Shown piece after piece: positions 31,983 to 40,538 of a DNA stretch of 64,000 nt; the first letter of the stretch is position 1; every line of letters starts with the position of its first letter. The stretch is from Myxococcus stipitatus DSM 14675 (GTDB lineage Bacteria; Myxococcota; Myxococcia; Myxococcales; Myxococcaceae). The notes below the pieces were generated by a model. The model had not been told where the DNA came from. It was given only the letters and a program-made list of their open reading frames with translations, and did no database searches. Location of the stretch: assembly GCF_000331735.1 (NCBI RefSeq), contig NC_020126.1:8249501-8313500 (forward strand), given 5' to 3'. Position numbers and translations under genes: made by a program.

Positions 31983-34900
31983 TCACTCCGTGGGCGCGGC
32001 CTGGGCGGGAGCCCCGGACGGCGCGGGCGCGGGAGTCGGTTCCGAGGGCGCCGCCACGGGCTCCACCGTCACCTCCAGCCGGAAGGCCCCCAGGTCCGCG
32101 GGGTACTCCTGGAACACGAGGAGGAAGGGCGCACGGGCCCCCGGTGCCACGGAAGTGGCCGCGCCATCCAACCGCTGACGAAGGGCCTGCGCGGCCTCCG
32201 CGTTGCCCACGGCGTGGAGTTCCTCGGGAGTGGCGACGATGCCGGCGAGTCCCTCGGCGGAGCGCACGCGCTGGTCTCCGTCGAAGAGGGCACCTCGAAC
32301 GCGGACCTGGGTCGCGGTGGAGGTGCGGTTCTCGACGTCGCCTCGGATGAAGAAGACGGGGCGGCCCGACTGCGTCTCATAGAGACCGTTGGACACGTCG
32401 AGCGCCACCAGTGACGTCGGCGTGGGGATGACGAGTGCGCGCAGCCGCTCGGGGGAGAGCACGGTGAGGTCGATGCGGCCTTCGCGCAGGTAGACGCGGC
32501 CCACGGCGCCCAGACCCACCACGAGCGCGGCGGCCACGACGAGGTTCAAGAGGAGCGCGGTCACCTTGCGCGCGCGGCTGGGCGGACGGGCCTGCGGAAT
32601 GCCGACGTCTTCAGGACGCGCCGTGGGCTTGACCACGGAGACCGCGGGGGCCGCGGACAGGTCGGGAGAGAGGTCGACGACCTCGCGCTGTGCGCCTCCG
32701 GGGACACCGATGCGCCCCAACGAAACGCCGAGGCCCTGGCCATCGTCCACGGGAGGAACGTCATCCAGGAGAGACCGCGTCGAGTGCGCCTGAGGCTCGT
32801 CGAACCCGAGGCCCTCCGGGGAGGAGTGGCCGAAGAGCTCCGCGCGACCGGACTCACTGGGCTGGACGCCCGCGTGCTCGCCGAAGGCATCACTGTCCGA
32901 GGAGAGGTCGAACAAGTCTCCCGCGCTTGAAGCAGGCGCTGGGGACGGAGCCGCCGATGGAGGCCGGCCTGGCACGGTCGCATCACTGAGGTCGAGCGAG
33001 GCGAACGGGTCCTCTCCGCCAAGAACAGCGGGGGGCGGCGTCCCCGTGAGCGAGGCGAAGAGGTCTTCGCCTCCTCCTGGAGCGGCCGAGGGCGAAGCAC
33101 GCCCCTGCGGCGTGGAGCTGCCAGCCAAGGGGGCTCCGCCGCTCGGAGTGGCCGAACGAGGAGCACGCCCCTGCGCCGCTGCGCCTCCGACCCCAGCAAA
33201 GGGACCCTCACCACCTGGAGCGGAAGTACCTGGACGACGTCCTTGAGCCGCCGCGCCTCCGACCCCGCCGAAGGGCCCCTCACCACCTGGAGCCGCAGTC
33301 CCTGATGGCCGGCTCTGCGCCGCTGCGCCTCCGACCCCGGCGAAGGAACTCTCACCCCCAGGAGCCGCAGTCCCTGGACGGCGGCCCTGCGCCGCTGCGC
33401 CTCCGCCCCCAGCAACGGAACCCTCACCACCTGGAGCCGCAGTCCCTGAAGGCCGGCTCTGCGCCGCTGCACTTCCGAGCGAGGCAAACGGGTCTGCCTT
33501 CCCAGAGGCAGCCGCGTGCGGAGGTCGCCCAGGCAGCGTCGCGTCCTCGAGCGAGGGGAATGCCGCCTCGCCAGCACTGCCTGAAGACGGAGGCCGTCCA
33601 GGCATCGTCGCATCGTCGAGAGAGGCGAAGAGGTCCCGGTCGGGAGCAGCCGCCTGGGGAGGAGGCCTCGGCGGCGTCGCACCGCCCGTGCCCGGAGCCC
33701 CGCGCCCCGGAGGGGGCATCCCACCAATTGAAGCGAACGGGTCCTCACCAGCGGGAGCCGCCGGACGAGGCGCGCGGCCCTGCGACGGAGCAGGTCCAAG
33801 TGCGGCGAAGAGGTCGTCTGCCGAGGGCGCCGCCGGCTGCGGCGGAGTTTTCGGCGGTGTCGCGCCTGCGGACTGCCCGGACGGTCCACCCGCCAGAGGC
33901 ACCCGGGTGGGCGGCATCGCCTGAGGAGCTCGCACCTGCGCGACTCCCGGCGGAGCCCCTTGTGACGGACGCCCCGGCCCAGCGCCCTGCTTGGCGGCCC
34001 CAGCCCCCGACGCCATGAACGGTGGCGTTCCCGCGAACGTCGCGTCGTCTCCGCCCATGGACCCGAACGGGTCCGCGCTCGCCGAAGCGCCCCCCGACAT
34101 CGCCGAATCGTCGATGTCGATGGACGAGAACGGGTCCTCCTCCGCGCCCGTCGGCACCGGCGGCGAGGACGAGAAAGGAGGCCGTCCCGTCACCGTCGCA
34201 TCGTCGATGTCGATGGCCGCGAACGGGTCCGCATCCGGACTCGCGGGAACAGGAGGCCTCGCGCCGCCCCCCGCGACGGGCACAGTCGTCGGCCGACGAG
34301 CCGCGCTTCCCGGCGCCGCCACGGGAACCGGCAAGTCATCGAACGGGGTCGACGCTCCCCCCGGCACCGGGGCGTTGAGGAAATCCATGAACGGGTCATC
34401 GACCACCGACCCAGAGGGAGCCGTCCCCCTGCCCTGCTGAACCGCGGCGGGTGGCGGAGGCGGAGGCCGCCCTTGCGCCCCCGTCCCTCGAGGAGCGGCA
34501 ACCCCTGGCGAGGGTGACCTGACGGGCGGGGCCAGCCCCGGCAGGGGCACCGCACCCGAGAGCGCTCCCGGAGCAGATTCCACCGGAGGGGGCACCGCAC
34601 CGCCGTAGAGTCCCGCCGAGCCCTGGGCGGCTTCGGCCGCACCCGGCGCTTGAGGGGGCGGCAGCGGAATGGGCCCGACCCGGGTGGGCTCCCGGTAGAC
34701 GCCGTCTTCCGTATCCAGCCCCCCATCCACACTGTTCCAGGGGGAGTCCGGCGGCACCGACGTCCGGGTGGCGGCGATTCCCTGCGCATAGAAGCCAGGG
34801 CGCGTGACCTCCACGCCCTGGGGGTCCGGGGCGACCCCGAATGCCGCGAAGGGGTCCACCTGCCCGCCCGAGGGGGGAGGCAAAGGCACACCGCCGTCTT

Positions 34901-35030
34901 CCCCGGCCGATTCACGGGTGACGCGGAACGTGTTCTGACATTTGGTGCAGCGGACTTTGACCCCCTTCTCGGTCACCTTCTCGTCGGGGATCTTGAATCG
35001 GGTCTGGCACCGCGCGCACTTGACGATCAT
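31983..35030 (-). CDS. Zinc-ribbon/DUF3426 membrane protein with repetitive linker
   Basis: A 1015-residue protein. The N-terminus is an MJ0042-type zinc finger (Cys5, Cys8, Cys28, Cys31; CARCQTRFKIP). Residues about 50-800 are low-complexity Pro/Gly/Ala with recurring acidic modules DPFASIDIDDATVTGRP and a 24-residue tandem repeat. One transmembrane helix (about 823-848, LLLNLVVAAALVVGLGAVG) precedes a DUF3426-like periplasmic beta domain (GRPVFFIRGDVENRTS...). Such MJ0042-DUF3426 proteins are common in Proteobacteria. In Myxococcus a similar zinc-finger layout occurs in gliding protein GltJ, but no glt gene is adjacent here, so that role is not claimed. Confidence 0.85.
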   Translation of the reverse strand: MIVKCARCQTRFKIPDEKVTEKGVKVRCTKCQNTFRVTRESAGEDGGVPLPPPSGGQVDPFAAFGVAPDPQGVEVTRPGFYAQGIAATRTSVPPDSPWNSVDGGLDTEDGVYREPTRVGPIPLPPPQAPGAAEAAQGSAGLYGGAVPPPVESAPGALSGAVPLPGLAPPVRSPSPGVAAPRGTGAQGRPPPPPPAAVQQGRGTAPSGSVVDDPFMDFLNAPVPGGASTPFDDLPVPVAAPGSAARRPTTVPVAGGGARPPVPASPDADPFAAIDIDDATVTGRPPFSSSPPVPTGAEEDPFSSIDIDDSAMSGGASASADPFGSMGGDDATFAGTPPFMASGAGAAKQGAGPGRPSQGAPPGVAQVRAPQAMPPTRVPLAGGPSGQSAGATPPKTPPQPAAPSADDLFAALGPAPSQGRAPRPAAPAGEDPFASIGGMPPPGRGAPGTGGATPPRPPPQAAAPDRDLFASLDDATMPGRPPSSGSAGEAAFPSLEDATLPGRPPHAAASGKADPFASLGSAAAQSRPSGTAAPGGEGSVAGGGGAAAQGRRPGTAAPGGESSFAGVGGAAAQSRPSGTAAPGGEGPFGGVGGAAAQGRRPGTSAPGGEGPFAGVGGAAAQGRAPRSATPSGGAPLAGSSTPQGRASPSAAPGGGEDLFASLTGTPPPAVLGGEDPFASLDLSDATVPGRPPSAAPSPAPASSAGDLFDLSSDSDAFGEHAGVQPSESGRAELFGHSSPEGLGFDEPQAHSTRSLLDDVPPVDDGQGLGVSLGRIGVPGGAQREVVDLSPDLSAAPAVSVVKPTARPEDVGIPQARPPSRARKVTALLLNLVVAAALVVGLGAVGRVYLREGRIDLTVLSPERLRALVIPTPTSLVALDVSNGLYETQSGRPVFFIRGDVENRTSTATQVRVRGALFDGDQRVRSAEGLAGIVATPEELHAVGNAEAAQALRQRLDGAATSVAPGARAPFLLVFQEYPADLGAFRLEVTVEPVAAPSEPTPAPAPSGAPAQAAPTE
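33105..33475 (-). repeat. 72-bp tandem repeat in the DUF3426 gene
   Basis: Five to six copies of a 72-bp, 24-residue unit (AAAQSRPSGTAAPGGEGPF followed by GGVGG) within the linker, roughly residues 520-640 of the protein. Copies are well conserved at DNA level, so recent expansion is likely. Confidence 0.8.
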
Positions 35031-35195
35031 TCAGCAGGCCTGGGGCGAAGGTGAGTATAGGGCCACCAGGCAGGTACGGCGAGCCGGGTTCACTCTGCTT
35101 GCTCGCCTCCAACCCCAATGGTACGAGGTTCGCCCCTGCAAGACACAGGCATGGAAGCTGGCTTGGAGTCGAGCCCAAAAGGGGCGGAGAGACCG

Positions 35196-35840
35196 ATGAG
35201 CGAGGCCGAGCAAGCAGGCGCTCCGAGCAAGGAGCCGAAGATCATCAAGCGGTACACGAACCGAAAGCTCTACGACACCGTCGAGAGCCGGTACGTCACC
35301 CTCGATGAAATCGCCGCGATGATCAAGGAGGGAACCGAAGTGCGGATTGTCGACAACCGCACGAAAGAGGACCTGACCTCCGTCACCCTCGCGCAAATCA
35401 TCTTCGAAGAGGAGAAGAAGAAGAACCAGATGCCGCTGTCGGTGCTGCGGGAAATCATCCGCCACCCCGGCGAGTCCATCTCGGGCTTCATCCAGAAGGA
35501 AGTCACGCCGCGCGTCGCCTCCATCCGCGAGGAGGCCGAGTCCCGGCTCGACAAGCTCCTTCGCCGCGAGGACGCTCCCAAGCCGGCCACCCCCGAGTCC
35601 CCCGAGGAGCCGACCCAGCAGACCGCCGACGCCGGAGGCCTGTCCCCCGCCGACCTGCTCAAGGCCAGCCAGCGCGCGTTCGAGGACTGGCAGCGCAAGA
35701 TTGACGAGCGCGTGAAGCACGTCGTCGAGAACCTCACCGGCAACCTCCCCGCCCTGGGCCGCGACATGCAGTCGCTCAACCAGCGGTTGGAGGAGCTGGA
35801 GAAGAAGCTCGAGCAGATGGAGCAGCAGAAGAAGGAGTAG
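35196..35840 (+). CDS. PhaR-type polyhydroxyalkanoate regulator-like DNA-binding protein
   Basis: A 214-residue protein with a PHB/PHA accumulation regulator N-terminal domain (about 15-75; IIKRYTNRKLYDTVESRYV, VRIVDNRTKEDLT) and a C-terminal coiled coil (QSLNQRLEELEKKLEQMEQQ). In PHA producers this domain binds DNA and represses phasin genes until polymer accumulates. Many deltaproteobacteria carry it without a PHA synthase, and none is in this window. ATG with a GGCGGAG upstream; earlier in-frame starts would extend into the divergent promoter. Confidence 0.85.
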   Translation: MSEAEQAGAPSKEPKIIKRYTNRKLYDTVESRYVTLDEIAAMIKEGTEVRIVDNRTKEDLTSVTLAQIIFEEEKKKNQMPLSVLREIIRHPGESISGFIQKEVTPRVASIREEAESRLDKLLRREDAPKPATPESPEEPTQQTADAGGLSPADLLKASQRAFEDWQRKIDERVKHVVENLTGNLPALGRDMQSLNQRLEELEKKLEQMEQQKKE

Positions 35841-35843
35841 CAG

Positions 35844-36647
35844 CTACTCCGCGCGCGACGCCCGCTTCCGCTTCCGGGGAGCGGGCTCGCCGTGAATCTC
35901 CTCGGCGATGGCGGCCAACATCTGGGCCCCTCTGCTGCGGGGTGCGTACTCGAAGATGGTCTTCCCGTGGCTCTGCGCCTCGTCCACCTTGACGTCGTAG
36001 CCCAGGGGCGTGGCGGCGAGTGAGCCGGGGAAGTACGCCTTCAGCCGCTCCAGGATGGCCGTGGCCAGCGCCGTCTTCCGGTAGAGCGTGGGCACCACCT
36101 TGGTGACGCTCAGGTCCGGACGCCCTTCGGCCTCGCCCACCTGCCGCACCGTGTCCGCCACCTCGGCGCACCCATCCAGCGCCAGGTACGTCAGCGCCAC
36201 GGGCACCACCACCTCCGTCGCGGCCACCAGGATGTTGCGCGTGGTGAGCCCCATGGACGGCGGCGAGTCGAACACCACGGCGTCGTAGCCCGCCGCCTTC
36301 GCCGCCTCCAGCCGGTCCGCCAGGCGGTGAGACCTGCGCGCATCCGACGCCACCACCACGGGGAAGTCCGCCATCTCCTTGTACGAGGGCAGCACGTCCA
36401 GGCCCGGCACGGCGGACGGACGCACCACGTCCGCCAGGAGAACGGCGTCATCGGTCAGCAGGTGGAAGACGTTGCGAGGCAACGTGCGGACATCCAGGCC
36501 CAGCGCCTTGCTGGCATGTCCCTGGGTGTCCAGGTCCACCAGCAGCACGCGCAGGCCGCGCTCCCTGGCCAGCCACGCCGCGGTGTTGACCGCCAGCGTC
36601 GTCTTGCAGGTGCCGCCCTTCTCGTTGATGAAGGCGATGCGCCGCAT
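35844..36647 (-). CDS. ParA-family ATPase
   Basis: A 267-residue deviant Walker ATPase that probably positions a cargo or plasmid-like element on the nucleoid. N-terminus MRRIAFINEKGGTCKTTLAV gives the signature Lys10 and Walker Lys15. The Gly normally before the Walker lysine is Cys14, which is unusual but recurs in some ParAs. Walker A' VLLVDLDTQGHAS and Walker B YDAVVFDSPPSM follow, and the C-terminus is basic (RKRKRASRAE), suited to DNA binding. No ParB or parS is adjacent. It follows a small coiled-coil gene by 24 bp on the same strand, a likely partner. Confidence 0.87.
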   Translation of the reverse strand: MRRIAFINEKGGTCKTTLAVNTAAWLARERGLRVLLVDLDTQGHASKALGLDVRTLPRNVFHLLTDDAVLLADVVRPSAVPGLDVLPSYKEMADFPVVVASDARRSHRLADRLEAAKAAGYDAVVFDSPPSMGLTTRNILVAATEVVVPVALTYLALDGCAEVADTVRQVGEAEGRPDLSVTKVVPTLYRKTALATAILERLKAYFPGSLAATPLGYDVKVDEAQSHGKTIFEYAPRSRGAQMLAAIAEEIHGEPAPRKRKRASRAE

Positions 36648-36671
36648 GGCCCCGTGCTCCCGGCCGCGGGC

Positions 36672-36980
36672 CTACTTCTTCGCCGGCGACTTCTGCGACA
36701 CCAGCGCGTCCACCTTGCTCTCCACGGACGCCAGGAGACGCTCCAGGTCATCCACCTTCGAGCGGAGCTGCTCCACGTCCGCGGTGGACGGCAGGTTCAT
36801 CGCCGACAGGGCCGAGCGCAGGGCGCTGTCCAGCGTCCCCTTCGCCGCCAGCGAGCCCGACACCAGCGACTGCACCGCCGACACGAACTTCTCGTTCGAC
36901 AGGAGCTGCTGCGCCAGCTTGCCGACGCGCTCCTCGCCCGTCTCCACGAGCTTCTTCATCACCGGGTTGTTCTTGAGCAT
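36672..36980 (-). CDS. Small phasin-like/coiled-coil protein upstream of ParA
   Basis: A 102-residue helical protein: MLKNNPVMKKLVETGEERVG, a central helix with EKFVSAVQSLVSG, and a C-terminal coiled coil NLPSTADVEQLRSKVDDLER. The last motif closely resembles the NxPSxxDVxxLxxxLxxLE tail of PHA-synthase partner PhaE and of phasin-like proteins. An upstream in-frame start would add 27 residues of low-complexity sequence and was rejected. Together with ParA it may form a cargo-adaptor pair; that is inference. Confidence 0.75.
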   Translation of the reverse strand: MLKNNPVMKKLVETGEERVGKLAQQLLSNEKFVSAVQSLVSGSLAAKGTLDSALRSALSAMNLPSTADVEQLRSKVDDLERLLASVESKVDALVSQKSPAKK

Positions 36981-37144
36981 GGGACTCTGGGCCTCGGCCG
37001 ACCGGCCAGACGGGGCTGGCGGCACGTCGGGAAAAAGACGCCGCACTCTGCGAGGGGGCAACGCGACGTGTCAAGCAGGGCAACAGGCACAGGCCAAACG
37101 CGTTGACTCCTGGAGAGACGATTCCTACGGTTCAACGCTCGCTT

Positions 37145-38059
37145 ATGGCAGGGCTTCTGGACAAGCGGTTGTGGGTCGTCTCCGGTAAGGGCGGCGTGGG
37201 TAAGAGCACGGTCTCCGCGGCCCTCGCTCTGCGCTCGGCGCGTGCGGGACGCAGGACGCTGGTGTGCGAGGTGAATACCCAGGAGCGCGTCAGCCGCTTC
37301 CTCGGCCACCCCGCCGCCGGCCCGGAGGTCACCCTCCTGGAGGAGAACCTCTGGGCGGTGGACGTGCGCCCCCAGGAGGCCATGCGCGAGTACGGCCTCA
37401 TGGTCCTGCGCTTCGAGACCCTCTACAAGACGGTCTTCGAGAACCGGCTGGTGCGCTACTTCCTGCGCTTCGTGCCGTCCCTCCAGGAGCTCGTCCTGCT
37501 GGGGAAGATCATGTACCACCTGCAGGAGACGCTCCCGGACGGGCGGCCTCGCTTCGACACCATCGTGTTGGACGCGCCGGCCACGGGACACGCCATCTCC
37601 TTCCTCAGCGTGCCGCAGGTGCTGGTGCAGACGGTGCCCCCGGGCCCCATGTCCCGCGAGGCGCAGAAGATGAGGGACCTGCTGGTGAACCCCTCCGTGA
37701 CGGCGGCGGTGCTGGTGGCGCTGCCGGAGGAGATGCCGGTGAACGAGGCGCTGGAGCTGCACGCCGCGCTCAAGGACAAGGTGAACATCCGCACGCACGC
37801 GGCGGTGCTCAACCAGGCCATCTCCGAGCGCTTCACGGAAGCCGACCTGGAGGCGCTGGCGGACGAGCGCGAGCTGCACGACCTCGCGAAAGCACACCAT
37901 GACCGCGAGGCGCTGACCGTCCTCGCGGGCACCAAGCTGGAGCGGAACCTTCACGTGCCCGTGTTCAACGTTCCCCGGTTGTTCCTCCCCGCCTTCGGGC
38001 GCGAGGCCATCGAGCAGGTCATGGGCCACCTCGAAGCACTGGTGATGGGGGAGCGGTGA
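37145..38059 (+). CDS. ArsA/Get3-like ATPase, first of a tandem pair
   Basis: A 304-residue ArsA-family ATPase with deviant Walker A SGKGGVGKST (signature Lys15, Walker Lys20) and Walker B-like FDTIVLDAPATGHAISFL. It lacks the Get3 zinc CxxC and an arsenic-binding Cys set, so arsenite transport is unlikely. Related paired Get3-like ATPases (BagA/BagB) occur in mycobacteria. I chose ATG 37145 (MAGLLDKRLWVVSG) over an in-frame TTG 42 bp earlier. Its end overlaps the start of the second ATPase by four bases (GTGA), implying a fixed stoichiometry. Confidence 0.88.
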   Translation: MAGLLDKRLWVVSGKGGVGKSTVSAALALRSARAGRRTLVCEVNTQERVSRFLGHPAAGPEVTLLEENLWAVDVRPQEAMREYGLMVLRFETLYKTVFENRLVRYFLRFVPSLQELVLLGKIMYHLQETLPDGRPRFDTIVLDAPATGHAISFLSVPQVLVQTVPPGPMSREAQKMRDLLVNPSVTAAVLVALPEEMPVNEALELHAALKDKVNIRTHAAVLNQAISERFTEADLEALADERELHDLAKAHHDREALTVLAGTKLERNLHVPVFNVPRLFLPAFGREAIEQVMGHLEALVMGER

Positions 38060-39168
38060 GCACCACGGCCTTGGGTCCCGCGCTCACGAAGAAGCGCGTC
38101 CTCATCTGCGTCGGCTCCGGCGGCGTGGGAAAGACGACGGTGGCCGCCACGCTGGCGCTGCGCGCGGCGGTGGATGGCCGCTCCAGCCTGGTGTGCACCA
38201 TCGACCCCGCGAAGCGCCTGGCGAACTCACTGGGCCTGTCCGCGCTGGGCAACGCGGAGACGCAGGTGCCCGCCTCCGCGCTGGAGCCGCTGGGCGTGAC
38301 GGCCCGCGCGCGACTCCACGCGATGATGCTGGACATGAAGCAGACGTGGGATGACCTCATCACCCGCGTCGCTCCGCCCGAGCAGCGCGAGAAGATTCTC
38401 GCCAACCGCTTCTATCAGTCGCTCTCCACGGCCCTGGCCGGCAGCCAGGAGTACATCGCCATGGAGAAGGTGTGGGAGCTGCGCCGCAAGGGCCAGTACG
38501 AGCTCGTCGTGCTGGACACGCCCCCCACCGCGCACGCGCTGGACTTCCTGGACGCGCCCAACCGCGTGCTGGACTTCCTGGACAACGAAGCGGCGAAGTG
38601 GCTGCTGGCCCCGGCGCTGAAGGCGGGCAAGTTCGGCCTGTCGCTGTTCAACCGCAGCGGCTACGTGCTGCGCGCGCTGTCCAAGTTCACCGGCACGGAG
38701 ATGCTGCAGGAGCTCTCCAGCTTCATGCTCGCGCTGTCGGGCATGAACGAGGGCTTCCGCGAGCGGGCCCGCGGCGTGCGCGCGCTGCTCGAGGACAGCA
38801 CCACGGGCTTCGTGCTGGTGACCAGTCCCCACTCCGAGCGCATGGACGAGGCCATCCACTTCAACACCCTGTTGCGGCAGCACCGCATGGAGGTGGTGGC
38901 GCTGGTGGTCAACCGCGTCCACCCCATGCCCACCGAGGCCATGTGGCAGGCCGCGTCCACGCTGACGCCCACCCGCCGCGCGAAGGTGGAGGAGACGCTG
39001 CGCGAGCTGCGGATTCTCGCCGAGCAGGACCGGCGCGGCATCGCCCAGTTGCAGACCGCGTGCCCCGGCATCCCCCTCATCCAGGTGCCGCGCTTCGGCC
39101 TGGACGTGCACGACATCACCAGCCTGTGGCAGACGGGCCGCTTCCTCCTGGGGGATGACACTTTCTGA
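38056..39168 (+). CDS. ArsA/Get3-like ATPase, second of a tandem pair
   Basis: A 370-residue ArsA-family ATPase from a GTG start overlapping the preceding stop. Its P-loop is VGSGGVGKTT: the Walker lysine (Lys26) is kept but the signature lysine that reaches across the dimer is Ser21. Downstream motifs are CTIDPAKRLANSLGL and YELVVLDTPPTAHALDFLD. A long helical lid region (about 165-260) with hydrophobic residues could form the client-binding groove. Together with its neighbour it probably forms a heterodimer or heterotetramer; the client is unknown. Confidence 0.88.
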   Translation: MSTTALGPALTKKRVLICVGSGGVGKTTVAATLALRAAVDGRSSLVCTIDPAKRLANSLGLSALGNAETQVPASALEPLGVTARARLHAMMLDMKQTWDDLITRVAPPEQREKILANRFYQSLSTALAGSQEYIAMEKVWELRRKGQYELVVLDTPPTAHALDFLDAPNRVLDFLDNEAAKWLLAPALKAGKFGLSLFNRSGYVLRALSKFTGTEMLQELSSFMLALSGMNEGFRERARGVRALLEDSTTGFVLVTSPHSERMDEAIHFNTLLRQHRMEVVALVVNRVHPMPTEAMWQAASTLTPTRRAKVEETLRELRILAEQDRRGIAQLQTACPGIPLIQVPRFGLDVHDITSLWQTGRFLLGDDTF

Positions 39169-39324
39169 CCGCGCCCTGCCCGCCCGGCAGGTGTCCAGCC
39201 AGAGCAGCGCCGAGACGGGGGACGGACTAGATTGGGCCCGCCCATCCAGTTGATGGGAACTCCGAGGGGCAGCCCATTGTCCGGAGGTTGCATTTCCAGG
39301 AGGGCGCATTCCGTGGCGGAGAAC

Positions 39325-40473
39325 ATGCGGACGTACATGTCGGTGAGCCGATGGTGGTGGCTGGCGGTGCTGGGACTCGGGGTCGCCGGGTGTCGGACGA
39401 CAGGCGCCGTTGCGGGGCAGGACTCGGCGACTTCGCCCGTGACGCAGGAAATCCAGTTCGACGCGGTGACGGTGACGGCGGACCTGGAGCTGGACAAGCT
39501 CAACGACGAGGAGCTCTTCGCCGAGGGGACATCCGCCTTCGCCGCCAACGACTTCAAGCAGGCCGCGCGCTACTTCGGGCGGCTGGCGGACTTCCACCCG
39601 CACAGCCAGCACCGGCGCCAGGCGCTCTACAACGCGGGGCTTGCCCACCAGCGGCTCAAGGAGTGGGAGGAGGCCTGGCACCGCTTCTCCGAGCTGTCGG
39701 ACCCGGCCAAGGGCCAGGGGGATGCCCTGGACGCGGCGTTCCGCGTGGCGGAGACGCAGTACCACCTGGAGCGCTACGACGAGGCCATCTCGCTGCTGAC
39801 CACCCTGGCCGAGCGCTCGGACCTCCCCCTCAACCGCCGCATCGAGGCGCGGGTGCAGCAGGGCATCTGCGAGCTGGAAGCGGGCCGAGCCGATGCCGCG
39901 GAGGCCACGCTGCGCAAGGCCATCTCCGCGTACGAGTCCCTTGGGGACAAGGACGAGGTGGACGACTACTTCCCCGCGCAGGCCCACTTCTTCGTGGGGG
40001 AGCTGTACAGGATGCACTACGACAACGTGCAGCTGGACCCCGCCAAGGGCGCCGACAAGCTCGCCGAGGACCTCAACTACAAGGCGGAGCTGCTGCTGTC
40101 CGCGCAGGGGCACTACCTGCGCTCCATCCGCGTGGGCAACGGCTACTGGGCCACGGCGGCGGGCTCGCAGATTGGGGCGCTCTACGAGGACCTCTACGCG
40201 AGGATGGTGAACTCGCCCGCGCCCGCGGAGCTCAACGCCGAGGAGGCCGTCGTCTACCGGCAGGAGCTGCGCAAGAAGATTCGGGTGCTGCTCACCAAGT
40301 CCATCAACATCTACGAGCGGACCCTGGAGACGGCCGAGCGCATCGGCTCGCAGAGCACCTTCGTGGACCGCACGCGGGAGAGCCTCGCCAAGGTGAAGGC
40401 GCTGCTGCTGGCCGACGCGGAGGGCGAGCCCGTGCCCACTCCACCGGCCACGGAAGAGGACCCTCACTCCTGA
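39325..40473 (+). CDS. TPR-repeat lipoprotein
   Basis: A 382-residue protein with a lipoprotein signal ending GVAGC (Cys23) and at least five tetratricopeptide-like helical pairs: LFAEGTSAFAANDFKQAARY, QALYNAGLAHQRLKEWEEAW, ALDAAFRVAETQYHLERYDE, and others further down. Similar TPR lipoproteins act as envelope scaffolds (for instance in Myxococcus gliding and Tol-like systems), but I cannot tie this one to a named complex. ATG 39325 has GGAG four bases upstream; ATG 39337 is also possible. Confidence 0.82.
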   Translation: MRTYMSVSRWWWLAVLGLGVAGCRTTGAVAGQDSATSPVTQEIQFDAVTVTADLELDKLNDEELFAEGTSAFAANDFKQAARYFGRLADFHPHSQHRRQALYNAGLAHQRLKEWEEAWHRFSELSDPAKGQGDALDAAFRVAETQYHLERYDEAISLLTTLAERSDLPLNRRIEARVQQGICELEAGRADAAEATLRKAISAYESLGDKDEVDDYFPAQAHFFVGELYRMHYDNVQLDPAKGADKLAEDLNYKAELLLSAQGHYLRSIRVGNGYWATAAGSQIGALYEDLYARMVNSPAPAELNAEEAVVYRQELRKKIRVLLTKSINIYERTLETAERIGSQSTFVDRTRESLAKVKALLLADAEGEPVPTPPATEEDPHS

Positions 40474-40538
40474 GCGAGTCCAGGGCCCGGGGCTGACTGG
40501 GCAGCCAGGGGCTTCGCGGCGTAGCCTGGGGCTTCCCC

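Noticed and set aside
31983-35030. Gliding-motility protein GltJ
   Set aside because: Shares an MJ0042 zinc finger and membrane helix, but no glt/agl neighbours and no GYF/TonB-type motifs; the DUF3426-like end argues for a different protein.
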